64,000 nucleotides of DNA, taken from contig CALJJQ010000022.1 of NCBI GenBank assembly GCA_937973965.1, forward strand, positions 24,996-88,995. The letters run 5' to 3'. The translations under genes were made by a program, and so were the position numbers. Origin of the DNA: an uncultured Calothrix sp. (lineage in GTDB: Bacteria; Cyanobacteriota; Cyanobacteriia; Cyanobacteriales; Nostocaceae). The notes under the pieces were generated by a model, which saw only the letters and a program-made list of their open reading frames with translations, ran no database searches and was not told where the DNA came from. Numbering within the stretch: the stretch's first letter is position 1; each line of letters starts with the position of its first letter. This document shows, piece by piece, positions 11,146 through 19,768 of this stretch.

Positions 11146-11636
11146 ATATCTATTCCATCTTTCAACCGCAAAATAGCCCCCCGTTGGGATAATTCGTGAA
11201 ATTGGTCAGCAGTCAAACCACTTCCAGTACCGAATTGACAACCATCAACTAGGGCATTATTCCATATTGTTTCATTCAGGGTAGCTCCCGTCAAATTTGC
11301 CCCCCGTAAATCCGCATGACTGAAGTTGGCAAATAATAAATCTGCATTGATGAAACAGGTATTTTGTAAATTGGCTCCAGATAAATCACCACGAATCAAA
11401 TTTACCCCCTGTAAATTCAAATTTGCTAAATTTGCACCCACCAGACGGGGAAATTTAACTTGGTGAGGATGATTAAGAAAATAGCTTACACAGGCAATAT
11501 TATCAGGATGATTGGGTATTGCGAGTAAAAAATCGTAGCGACTAATCCCTAATTGCCACAGGATTTGTTGACGTTGAAGTCGGGAACTTTGTAAAAAATC
11601 AATTCCCACTTGTTCTTTTAATATCATCTTTGCCAT
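11142..11636 (-). CDS. Pentapeptide-repeat protein
   Basis: A 164 aa protein of unknown function. The first 65 residues are not repetitive ([23 protein letters not shown]). Residues about 70-140 carry consecutive A(D/N)LXX-type units such as [21 protein letters not shown], which fold into a right-handed quadrilateral beta helix. It overlaps purT by 4 bases (ATGA) and is therefore probably in one transcript with it. Nothing else links it to purine synthesis. Such proteins are very common in filamentous cyanobacteria and most have no assigned role. Confidence 0.85.
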   Translation of the reverse strand: MAKMILKEQVGIDFLQSSRLQRQQILWQLGISRYDFLLAIPNHPDNIACVSYFLNHPHQVKFPRLVGANLANLNLQGVNLIRGDLSGANLQNTCFINADLLFANFSHADLRGANLTGATLNETIWNNALVDGCQFGTGSGLTADQFHELSQRGAILRLKDGIDI

Positions 11637-11953
11637 CCATCACCAATCGTATATTCTGTATTTATTCCTGTATTTTTATATTCCAAATTTTATGGTCATT
11701 TACCTACTATACAGATAAAATGGATGAGGAAGAACTACAAATCGACATCACAACATCATTTAAATTCAAATAAGCAGAATCAATCAAGCTCCACAACAAC
11801 AGCAGTAAGCAGCCGAAAAACTGCAACAATCAAAATATGCTTGAAAGACAACAGCAAGAACAATTAAACCCTGAATCTGACCCCGATATCCCCATACAAC
11901 AATTCACCTTCCAGTACGCAGTGATAGATGTTATGTCACTATTCAATCAGACT
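11637..11953. other. Intergenic spacer, no supported gene
   Basis: Between two minus-strand genes. A 50-codon plus-strand frame starting ATG at 11837 runs into the 3' end of the next gene and has no family I recognise. The sequence is rich in CAA/CAG. Possibly a decayed gene; nothing firm. Confidence 0.4.
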
Positions 11954-13489
11954 TTAATCAGACTTCAGTGTGTGACTTGGGGATGTTGAGGAAAGTAGGT
12001 AAGCATTATTCCACAACCCCATCAATTCTGACTTACTGCGCAAAACAGTCCAAATGAGGATAATCGCAAATTGGGGATTGGTTAACAGCGATCCATCATG
12101 CATTCCGATGGCGATCGCTAGACACAGGAAGGTGTAAATCAATAAACGGAAAGTTTGCTCTTTGAAGTTACGGCGATTCCCTCCACATCGATATATGCTG
12201 TAGGGAATCCATTCTACTAATAATTGGCTAAATAATAATATCACACCAATAATATTAGCCACACTCACTGCGAGGAAACCAAAGAATTTCCAAACTTGTA
12301 AAATCGGATATATCCAAATTCTGGTTTGTTCATCGAGATAGTTGTAAGCAACGTAGGTTAAGCGAGTAGATAAAAGTATACATAACCAGCAAGATAGTTT
12401 GATGAATAAATCTTGAACATGCTCTTTGACGAATAATTCAGAAATTACCAGATGATTACCTTGCCAAATATCAATTTGACTAGCTTCGATGCATCCAACT
12501 CCGAAAAATGAAAGAATAACAGCCCAATACCACGGCTGCCATTGATCCATTTTCGATTTATACTGATGGTAGGTTGCCGAGAGGACAGGTTTCTCCTCAA
12601 ATTTTTCGGCAATTTGGTCATTTTCGTAGTATCCCAATTCGTAGACGCACCAGAAAGCTATGACAAGTAAGGTAAGTCCAGATATATGGAAAATTGGATG
12701 AGGACTAGTCAAACTGAGGGCTAATATCAGGGAAACAAGGTGATTTTTGAGAATTACTTGCTTGATGGTTTGTTGACCTGGACGTTTGACTTTTTCTAGA
12801 TAAAAGAGGGGAATATAGGCATCTTGCATTGCGGGAATATATTTAGCCTTTTCCCAAATGACTAAAAAAGGATGTTTAACGATTGCTAATAGGGATGCAT
12901 CATCGTGAGAATCGGTGACTACAACACTTTTTTGGATTTCAGGTAAACTGATTTTCCTGGCAATTAAATCTTCTTTATTTTTGTGTCTATCTATACATCC
13001 CAACCAAAATCGACAACCAATCAGTTCGTGAATAGCGAAATTTAGATGCTTAATAATCGGTTGAACGATAAATTCAAATCCTTTGGTAGCTACAACTATT
13101 TTATGGGATTCATGGGTGGTAATAGCTGCAACTAATTCCGTATTGATAAAGTTTGCTGCCAATTGACGAGCATGATTTCGCCACAGAAATATATTCCAGG
13201 GAAAGAGAATTGTTAAAACTAAGACACGAATCCAATCCCGACAGGTATCTCCACCAATTTTTCCTGGTAGAAATTTCCACGGTTTAATGGCATCTAAAAT
13301 GTAGAGAATGATGGCTGCGATCGCTCGTGGTTGAATTGTATCGAGATACTCTTCTGTGGAATTCCTTAGTAATAGAGTTTCGTCAAAATCTAGGATAATT
13401 AAACTTGCTGTCGATTGGTCTTTAAGGAAAGATAAGGTTTCTAACTCCGAGGATTGAGCCAATTTCTTCTCTAATCCTATTTTAGTCAT
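11954..13489 (-). CDS. HAD-type phosphatase fused to a multi-spanning membrane domain
   Basis: A 511 aa two-part protein. The N-terminal half is a HAD hydrolase: motif I LIILDFDETLL with D34 and D36, a motif II-like strand VVATKG, a lysine-rich DRHKNKEDL segment and motif IV VVVTDSHDDASLL. From about residue 245 there are six or more hydrophobic segments separated by short loops, including an acidic YELGYYENDQ stretch after the first or second helix. HAD domains fused to UbiA-like prenyltransferase membrane domains are known, and the acidic stretch hints at this, but I cannot confirm it. A role in lipid-linked sugar or polyprenyl chemistry is inference. It stands alone on the minus strand. 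Confidence 0.7.
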   Translation of the reverse strand: MTKIGLEKKLAQSSELETLSFLKDQSTASLIILDFDETLLLRNSTEEYLDTIQPRAIAAIILYILDAIKPWKFLPGKIGGDTCRDWIRVLVLTILFPWNIFLWRNHARQLAANFINTELVAAITTHESHKIVVATKGFEFIVQPIIKHLNFAIHELIGCRFWLGCIDRHKNKEDLIARKISLPEIQKSVVVTDSHDDASLLAIVKHPFLVIWEKAKYIPAMQDAYIPLFYLEKVKRPGQQTIKQVILKNHLVSLILALSLTSPHPIFHISGLTLLVIAFWCVYELGYYENDQIAEKFEEKPVLSATYHQYKSKMDQWQPWYWAVILSFFGVGCIEASQIDIWQGNHLVISELFVKEHVQDLFIKLSCWLCILLSTRLTYVAYNYLDEQTRIWIYPILQVWKFFGFLAVSVANIIGVILLFSQLLVEWIPYSIYRCGGNRRNFKEQTFRLLIYTFLCLAIAIGMHDGSLLTNPQFAIILIWTVLRSKSELMGLWNNAYLLSSTSPSHTLKSD

Positions 13490-14057
13490 ATAAGTTTCAG
13501 GGTTAATTTATCAATGATTGGGACTATTATAGGTAGATTTTCTGGAAATTGCCCAGTAATAGTTAGTAATACTCAAGCAAATTTTGTTCCTTAATACAAA
13601 TTTTTAATGTGAATAAATCGTTGATTGTTGAGGATTCATCATAACATAACTATACAAAAAGAGTTTAAGAGGATGTTAATAAATGGTTATCATAGAAATG
13701 GCTGATTTCGGAATTCGATTGCAAAATCCAATAATTCCGGAGCAGATGTTGGTTATTAATATCGAGAAGACTTTTGTGGATCAATGCAAATTCCCCTAAT
13801 GATCGATGGAGTAGAAGTAGGAAAATAGGATTTCAGCAGTTTATTCTCGTGAAACACAACAATTATGCTATGCGATCGCAAAACCCAGATTTGGAGCAAA
13901 TCTCTCAAATTTTAGGGAGTAGGGAGTAGGATAACTGTCACCCTTGGATGCTGACAGCGAAAAAAATGTCGAAAATCAAAATCTGCGTTAATGTAACAAG
14001 TTATAAAGATTTATCAATTAACTATTCCTCAACCAGAAGTTACATCCTGAAAATAGT
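13490..14057. other. Intergenic region before the ferredoxin gene
   Basis: No gene seen. It contains a GGGAGTA heptamer pair near 13915-13930, which recurs in many spacers of this window. The upstream regions of the divergent HAD/membrane gene and the ferredoxin gene lie here; no clear promoter hexamers were found. Confidence 0.4.
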
Positions 14058-14297
14058 ATGTCTGTTAGTATTCGTTTCCTCCCCGAAGATATCACCGTTG
14101 CAGCCACCGTTGGCGAACCCTTACTAGATGTGGCAGACCGTGCTGGTGTATCCATCCCCACAGGTTGCTTAATGGGTTCTTGTCACGCTTGTACAGTGGA
14201 ACTGGATGGAGAAGAAATCGTTCGTGCTTGTATTTATTCCGTTCCTCCAGGTCGTCAACAATTGACTGTAAACGTGTTTAGTGACCCAACATGGTGA
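14058..14297 (+). CDS. Small 2Fe-2S ferredoxin-like protein
   Basis: A 79 aa soluble electron carrier candidate. Cysteines C37, C42 and C45 form the Cx4Cx2C loop (GCLMGSCHAC) of plant-type 2Fe-2S ferredoxins, preceded by a VGEPLLDVADRAGV helix. The fourth ligand is probably C58 in VRACIY, only 12 residues on, whereas ordinary photosynthetic ferredoxins have about 29 there. The protein is also about 20 residues shorter than PetF. It therefore belongs to a shortened subfamily, not the main photosynthetic ferredoxin. Its partner is unknown. No operon: about 550 bases of repeats follow. Confidence 0.85.
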   Translation: MSVSIRFLPEDITVAATVGEPLLDVADRAGVSIPTGCLMGSCHACTVELDGEEIVRACIYSVPPGRQQLTVNVFSDPTW

Positions 14298-14846
14298 CAT
14301 ATGGCAAGAGCGTACTTCAAACCCTGTAGGCGTTTATAATAAAATCAACACCGTAACTGTAAGTTGGGTTTTACCGCGTTATGCCCAATCGATAAGTAGG
14401 TGGGTGGTCAAAATTGTCGTTAAAATCAGGGAGAGAGACGCGATGATATATCGCGTCTATACGGGAGTAAGGCTTTGGGAGGAATGAACGGTTGCGTTGC
14501 GGTTTTATGTTTCATTGCACCTAACCTATCTATCTACATTATTTATAAGGGAGGGATCAGCATTGAGTAATTAAGTAATACTGTTTGATCTTGGAATTGA
14601 TACCCGACGGGAAGCTTGCCAAAGCAGAAAAAATGTATCAACATCTTTGTGAAAAAGTATAAAGGATTGATCATCCAAAATATTCCCCTCTCCCTCCACC
14701 CCCTGTAAGTTTTCGGAATTTACTCCAAATCCAAGGATAATCCATTCAATTACGAATTACGTACGCGAAGCGTTGCCGTAGGCTATTACGTAGCTTGCTT
14801 CCCGCGTAGGGGGTATTACAAATTACGAATTACAAATTAAATTTCC
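14298..14846. repeat. Repeat-dense spacer downstream of ferredoxin
   Basis: No gene. From left to right: a GAGACG-family palindrome at about 14434-14460; a copy of the GATACC(C/T)GACGGG repeat at about 14591-14650, also present at 36468-36520 and 62035-62090; and, at about 14757-14845, a copy of the dispersed element with GCGAAGCGTTGCCGTAGGC, GTAGCTTGCTTCCCGCGTAG and terminal ATTACGAATTAC units. The last element ends directly upstream of the GTPase start codon. Confidence 0.7.
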
Positions 14847-16394
14847 ATGCCAGTTCCGCGTCTAGTTACACTGATTATTGGATTAATCGTCATTTTAGCC
14901 CTTAGTCTCTGGCTGATTGATTCGCTGTCGCGTTTATCATGGCAACTTTCCTATTCCCCATTTTTAGGAAATTTACTGGTATTTCTCCTGGTGGTTCTGA
15001 TCGGGTTGCTAATTGCAGCCTTTGTGTATTATGTGCTGGAAATGCAAAAGGGGGAAACAAAAAAACGCACTACTAGAAAACGTGTCACCCCAGGACAAAT
15101 TCCCGCAGTTCGTTCGGAAGCTGCTTCTTCTACCCTCAAAGCTGTCCAACAACAGGTTTCCCAAATACAAGATGAAGTTACCCGTCAAGCCTTACTCAGT
15201 AAAACCAGGGAAATTGAAGCCAATCTGCGACAGGGAGAAATCCAAGTTGTCGTTTTTGGGACAGGTAGTGCAGGGAAAACTTCCCTAGTAAATGCGATTA
15301 TGGGACGGATGGTGGGACGGGTGGATGCTCCAATGGGAACCACTACAGCTGGGGAAACCTATTGTTTGCGTCTTAAGGGTTTAGAACGGAAAATATTAAT
15401 TACGGATACACCGGGGATATTAGAGGCAGGTGTGGCGGGAACGGAACGAGAACAGTTAGCACGGGAGTTGGCTACGGAGGCAGATTTATTATTATTTGTG
15501 GTGGATAACGATTTACGCCGTTCCGAATACGAACCGTTGCGTAGTTTAGCAGAAATTGGTAAGCGATCGCTAGTTGTGTTGAATAAGATAGATTTATATA
15601 CGGATGAGGATAGGGAGGCAATTTTAGCGAGGTTGCGTCAGCGTCTCAAGGGTTTTGTGAGTGTGAATGATGTGATTGCTGTCACTGCTAATCCCCAACC
15701 AATTGAACTGGAGGGAGGAGAAATTTGTCAACCGGAGCCAGAAATTTTACCCTTGCTGCGACGGATGGCGGCCATTTTACGAGCGGAAGGGGAAGATTTA
15801 GTGGCAGATAATATATTACTGCAATCCTTGCGCTTAGGGGAAGAAGCTCGCAAACTCATCGATGGACAACGCCGACGACAAGCTGATAAAATTGTTGAGC
15901 GGTATCAGTGGATTGGGGCTGGTGTGGTTTCGGTGACACCCCTACCCGTAGTTGATTTATTGGCCACCGCAGCCGTAAATGCTCAAATGGTGGTGGAAAT
16001 TGGTCGGGTATACGGTTGTGATTTGAATTTGGAACGGGGAAGGGAATTGGCTTTATCCTTGGCGAAAACCATTGCTGGGTTAGGAATAGTCAAAGGAGCC
16101 ATTCAGTTAGTCACCACGGCTTTACAATTGAATGTGAGTACATTTATCATTGGTCGTGCCATCCAAGGGATTACAGCCGCATATTTAACCCGGATTGCGG
16201 GAAAAAGCTTTATTGAGTACTTTCGTAATGACCAGGATTGGGGAGACGGAGGGATGACCGAAGTTGTCCAACGCCAATTCCAACTCAATAAACGGGATGA
16301 GTTTATTAAAGCATTTATTCAAGATGCGATCGCACGGGTAGTTCAACCGTTGAGGGAACAGGAATATCAGGAAGAGGAAAAAATTCCCGAATAG
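14847..16394 (+). CDS. Membrane-anchored dynamin/Era-like GTPase with DUF697-type tail
   Basis: A 515 aa protein. Two transmembrane helices at about 5-24 and 41-64 anchor it; a basic linker (KKRTTRKRV) and a short coiled coil follow. The GTPase domain has G1 GTGSAGKT at 138-145, G3 DTPG at 187-190 and G4 NKID at 246-249. The C-terminal 170 residues contain alternating hydrophobic helices (GAGVVSVTPLPVVDLLATAA and GLGIVKGAIQLVTT), typical of the DUF697/YcjF-like tails that insert in membranes. The biological role is unknown; related proteins are common in cyanobacteria. Monocistronic as far as can be seen. Confidence 0.85.
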   Translation: MPVPRLVTLIIGLIVILALSLWLIDSLSRLSWQLSYSPFLGNLLVFLLVVLIGLLIAAFVYYVLEMQKGETKKRTTRKRVTPGQIPAVRSEAASSTLKAVQQQVSQIQDEVTRQALLSKTREIEANLRQGEIQVVVFGTGSAGKTSLVNAIMGRMVGRVDAPMGTTTAGETYCLRLKGLERKILITDTPGILEAGVAGTEREQLARELATEADLLLFVVDNDLRRSEYEPLRSLAEIGKRSLVVLNKIDLYTDEDREAILARLRQRLKGFVSVNDVIAVTANPQPIELEGGEICQPEPEILPLLRRMAAILRAEGEDLVADNILLQSLRLGEEARKLIDGQRRRQADKIVERYQWIGAGVVSVTPLPVVDLLATAAVNAQMVVEIGRVYGCDLNLERGRELALSLAKTIAGLGIVKGAIQLVTTALQLNVSTFIIGRAIQGITAAYLTRIAGKSFIEYFRNDQDWGDGGMTEVVQRQFQLNKRDEFIKAFIQDAIARVVQPLREQEYQEEEKIPE

Positions 16395-16514
16395 TGTACA
16401 TGTACAGTTGACACTAGAAACAATGAAAGTGATTTTTTCCCATTCCCTACTCCCTGCTCCCTACAGCCTCTGACCTTACTACTACGCATCTACACTTTCA
16501 AGTCCCTATGAATT

Positions 16515-17099
16515 ATGGTCAAGTTTGAAGAGCAATTAGCAACTTTTTCTCCCCAGAGTCGTCAGGAATGGCGAGATTGGCTAATCCAGAATCATCAAAC
16601 ATCTGTGGGAATCTGGCTTGTTTACTATAAGGTCAAAAGTGGTAAACCCAGTGTTAAATACAGTGAAGCTGTCCAAGAAGCACTATGTTTTGGCTGGATT
16701 GATAGCAAGGTTAAATCCATCGATGAGGAAAGATATACACAAATATTTACCCCTCGGAAACCAAAAAGTGTTTGGTCAAAATTAAATAAAAAATATATCG
16801 AAGAATTAATTAGCCAAGATTTAATGACCGAAGCTGGGTTAGCAAAAATTGCCGCAGCCAAACAAGATGGTTCCTGGAATAGTTTAGATGCTGTTGAGGA
16901 ATTAATCATACCACCAGATTTCAACCAAGCGCTCACCGCAAATCCCATCGCTCAACAAAATTTTCTGGCTTTTAATCGGTCTACGAAAAAAAATATTCTG
17001 CAATGGCTGACTAGTGCTAAACGCTTAGAAACCAGGTTAAATCGGATTGAAAAAATCGTAATTTATGCCGAACAAAATCGAAATCCCCTCACAAAATAA
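16515..17099 (+). CDS. YdeI/OmpD-associated family protein
   Basis: A 194 aa cytoplasmic protein resembling the YdeI (bacteriocin-protection) family: WRDWLIQNHQTSVGIWLVYYK at the start, the signature ALCFGWIDSKVK, FTPRKPKSVWSKLN in the middle and a C-terminal FNRSTKKNILQWLTSAKR helix region. The biochemical activity of the family is not established. It lies 120 bases after the GTPase gene, in the same direction, separated by GGGAGTA-type heptamers, so co-transcription is uncertain. A short GACGCG...CGCGTC palindrome follows its stop. Confidence 0.8.
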   Translation: MVKFEEQLATFSPQSRQEWRDWLIQNHQTSVGIWLVYYKVKSGKPSVKYSEAVQEALCFGWIDSKVKSIDEERYTQIFTPRKPKSVWSKLNKKYIEELISQDLMTEAGLAKIAAAKQDGSWNSLDAVEELIIPPDFNQALTANPIAQQNFLAFNRSTKKNILQWLTSAKRLETRLNRIEKIVIYAEQNRNPLTK

Positions 17100-17104
17100 A
17101 TAAA

Positions 17105-17125
17105 AAGACGCGACCTACCGCGTCC
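17105..17125. terminator. Palindrome between convergent ydeI-like and phosphatase genes
   Basis: AGACGCG and CGCGTCC arms with a short loop directly after the YdeI-like gene stop and 50 bases before the end of the convergent phosphatase gene. It belongs to the GAGACG palindrome family, and in this position it may work as a bidirectional terminator. There is no strong T tract. Confidence 0.4.
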
Positions 17126-17173
17126 TGACAAAATCAAACTCAAAATTTACTATGGTTTTTAAAAACCAAAAAA

Positions 17174-18538
17174 TCACTTTGACTCAATTTTCTTACCAAA
17201 TAAAGTCAAATACATCATTCGATAAATCTCCGTATTATCCAAAGTCGTCGGTAATTTATCTGCATTTAAACCATGCGCTTTCGCCACAATTGCTCCCGTA
17301 TTATCCCCCGAACTTGACCAACCTACAGCAAAGGGAAAGCGTTTCCCTTCCCGATCCGGTGCAGATACAAAGGGAGGAGTTCCCGTTCCATCCCTACCGT
17401 CCCAAGGAGCGCCATTATTACTTTTTTCTGGTACGGGTTTATCCAGGGGAAAATCTTTTTCCGTCACTCCAATCACTTCCATTCCCCCTGCATCACTATC
17501 AGCAGCTGTCAGCAATAAGGTATTGGGATTGCTTTCAATATACTTCATTGCTACACCAACCGCATCATCAGCCCGTTTCATTGCCTCTAAAGTCCCCTTG
17601 GCATTATTATAATTACCAAAATTATCCGTACCCTCCTCTTCCAACACAATTAAAAACGGTCTATTTTGAGGGGACAAAATCTTTAAAGTCACATCCAACA
17701 TCTCCGCAACCGTCGGAGCGGTCGGTACATACAAGGGTAAATTATTCTTTTGTAATTCCTCCTCCGTATCATCGTTATAGGTATCATCCGCAGCAAAAAC
17801 CCCTAACACCTTCTTGGTATTAGGGGATAACTTTAACAACTCATCGCGGGTATAAACTACCTTATAACCTTTACTCTTAGCCAATTCAATCACATTCACC
17901 CCATCCGTCCTTTGAGCATCCTCCGGACTAGTATGAAAACCCTTCACACCCTTGGGAAGATACCACTTTTCTCCCCCTCCCAAAATAATATCTACCCCTG
18001 ACTCCACTACCTGCTTCGTAATTTCTGGAAACAATCTCCGTCCAGACGCTTTTGCCACAAATGCAGCTGTACCTGGTTCATGAATCATCCCCGAATTAAT
18101 TAAAGCAGTTCCCTTACCGGTTGCGATCGCTTCTTCCATGATCGTCTTTGCTTGTCCTGATGCTGCAACTACTGGTTGCTGGTTTTCATCCAAACCAAAG
18201 GAATCCGCGTTGACCTTCACACCCGTTGCATGGGTGACAGCACCAGCATTAGAAGTCGCTGTCAGTTGATTTTTCATATGTCCCAAATAAACCCCTAAAT
18301 GGGACATTTGATCCCAATTCAACCGAGCATCTGGCCCTAAGTATAACATTCGTGCTGCACCCCAATGGGCTGCACTTGTACCATCAGGGTGAATAAATAT
18401 GACGTTACCTGTAGGGTTATTACCTGTTTGAGTCGTATTCGTTGGTTGATTACATCCTGTGCAGATAATTAACAAAATAGCACAGAGAATGCCCAATATT
18501 TTTAACCGATTTTTTGTATTTAGTCGCACAATTAACAT
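17174..18538 (-). CDS. PhoA-family alkaline phosphatase homologue with altered metal ligands
   Basis: A 454 aa exported protein. The N terminus has a hydrophobic signal with C29 in a near-lipobox (ICTGC), suggesting a lipoprotein. The alkaline-phosphatase fold is recognisable: IFIHPDGTS (metal Asp D52), SNAGAVTHATGVK containing the presumed nucleophile S96, LGGGEKWYLP, LEEEGTD with E300 and D305, LLLTAADSD and SGDNTGAI. Compared with E. coli PhoA from memory, the Asp before the nucleophile is Thr, and the three zinc-binding histidines are replaced: N309 (H331), S348 (H370) and N413 (H412). It may use other metals, another substrate, or have lost phosphatase activity. It ends convergently with the YdeI-like gene. 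Confidence 0.8.
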   Translation of the reverse strand: MLIVRLNTKNRLKILGILCAILLIICTGCNQPTNTTQTGNNPTGNVIFIHPDGTSAAHWGAARMLYLGPDARLNWDQMSHLGVYLGHMKNQLTATSNAGAVTHATGVKVNADSFGLDENQQPVVAASGQAKTIMEEAIATGKGTALINSGMIHEPGTAAFVAKASGRRLFPEITKQVVESGVDIILGGGEKWYLPKGVKGFHTSPEDAQRTDGVNVIELAKSKGYKVVYTRDELLKLSPNTKKVLGVFAADDTYNDDTEEELQKNNLPLYVPTAPTVAEMLDVTLKILSPQNRPFLIVLEEEGTDNFGNYNNAKGTLEAMKRADDAVGVAMKYIESNPNTLLLTAADSDAGGMEVIGVTEKDFPLDKPVPEKSNNGAPWDGRDGTGTPPFVSAPDREGKRFPFAVGWSSSGDNTGAIVAKAHGLNADKLPTTLDNTEIYRMMYLTLFGKKIESK

Positions 18539-18617
18539 CCCTAAATAACTACAACTAACTGTTGCTGAGAGGATGTTACATCAAAATAATTTCTTTTGTC
18601 ATGGGGTTTCAGGTAGG

Positions 18618-18638
18618 GATGCGATATATCGCGTCTCT
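18618..18638. repeat. Degenerate GAGACG-family palindrome
   Basis: GATGCGATATATCGCGTCTC, with the right arm intact and the left arm decayed, between the DUF1350 gene and the phosphatase gene. It may reduce read-through from the DUF1350 gene into the phosphatase gene. Confidence 0.6.
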
Positions 18639-18691
18639 TGATGGGTTGCAAACACATTTGGAATCGGCATAACTGATTACAAAATTATCTA

Positions 18692-19468
18692 CTATCGGAG
18701 TGGATTTAGCCAAAATAATATGGTTTTTTTTAACTGATTCAAATCCCGCAGAATTTCTTGACGAAACCATTGTCCCACCGCATCAAAAGGATTAAAATCC
18801 GTACCAACTTGCCATTTTATATCTTGTCCCAAGGGAGTAAGATGGGTTCCAGGAAGGATTTGAGTCGCCACCATTCCAGGAAATCGCTGTTCCAGAACTT
18901 CATTTAACCCCAGGGATTGATCCAGGGTATCATTGGTAAACTTAATGACTAGATTGCGACGCACATTGTAACTAGCGCGAATCATGTCATTAGTTTGGGC
19001 TGGGGTTGGTGTGAATTCTGTCACCAGTGTGGTATTGGCAAAGGTGGTATTTAACTGCTGTATTAAGGGTACAGCATCACGGGCGGCAAAATTATTAAAG
19101 GAAATAAAAATATTGCCAGCCCGTTCCACAGGAAACATACTACCAATCAGTAAATGGAGTTTGCAACCCATACTGTGTCCCATTCCGTAAATTGGTAAAT
19201 AACCACTACCAATAACTCCCCGGTCTTCTAGACGGATTAACCCTCGTTCAAAGTTACGCAAAACCTGCTGTGCGATCGCGCTATGATCGAAGGTATTGAT
19301 AAATGGGGTTGCAATCACCATATATCCCTCCTCCGCAAGAGCTTCCAGTAATAAACGGTAGGTAATATGGGGTGCGGTAGCAACAAATGCACCACCTAAA
19401 AAATGTACAATACCTCTTGCTCTCACAGGTGCTAAAACCCAATTACCTGCAATCTCTTTCCAATCCAT
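18692..19468 (-). CDS. DUF1350 family protein (alpha/beta-hydrolase-like)
   Basis: A 258 aa protein of the DUF1350 family found in cyanobacteria and plant chloroplasts. It begins MDWKEIAGNWVLAPVRARG and has the conserved VHFLGGAFVATAPHITYRLLLE block. A later GMGHSMGCKLHL segment looks like an alpha/beta-hydrolase nucleophile elbow (G-H-S-M-G). HLTPLG near the C terminus could carry the catalytic histidine. The substrate is unknown. It is followed downstream by a degenerate palindrome and the phosphatase gene on the same strand. Confidence 0.85.
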   Translation of the reverse strand: MDWKEIAGNWVLAPVRARGIVHFLGGAFVATAPHITYRLLLEALAEEGYMVIATPFINTFDHSAIAQQVLRNFERGLIRLEDRGVIGSGYLPIYGMGHSMGCKLHLLIGSMFPVERAGNIFISFNNFAARDAVPLIQQLNTTFANTTLVTEFTPTPAQTNDMIRASYNVRRNLVIKFTNDTLDQSLGLNEVLEQRFPGMVATQILPGTHLTPLGQDIKWQVGTDFNPFDAVGQWFRQEILRDLNQLKKTILFWLNPLR

Positions 19469-19768
19469 ACCACCATTGCACTCGTTAACGTTTCTTTATA
19501 TCTTCATAGTGTAATAGGACTTACGCACCAGTTACCAGAAATTAGGTGTTTGGGATTACTACTTTGCGTCGCAATGAGGGTATTAACGTACAGCAATAAT
19601 AAATTGTGAACAAGCAGCAAGTACGGTATTGTGAGTTTAAAGAGTGTTATCTTGCCGTCAACCATCAAGTGTCATTATTTGAGAAAGCATTTATGTGTGG
19701 ATAATTCTATTTACGCACTATTTCGGACTGCTGTATCAACTTCAAAATAAAACAGTATAAGTCCTGTT
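19469..19768. other. Intergenic spacer, no feature seen
   Basis: AT-rich DNA between DUF1350 and the first MscS gene, both on the minus strand. No open frame, repeat family or terminator stood out. Confidence 0.4.

Noticed and set aside
11837..11989. 50-codon frame (MLERQQQEQLNPESDPDIP start)
   Set aside because: No ribosome site, no known family, and it overlaps the 3' end of the HAD/membrane gene. It may be a gene remnant, but there is not enough to support it.
14281..14487. 68-codon frame overlapping the ferredoxin end
   Set aside because: It continues through a palindromic repeat and has no conserved features.
17152..17823. 223-codon plus-strand frame rich in Pro, Tyr, His and Ser
   Set aside because: It lies antisense to the well supported phosphatase homologue gene and shows the composition typical of a shadow frame.
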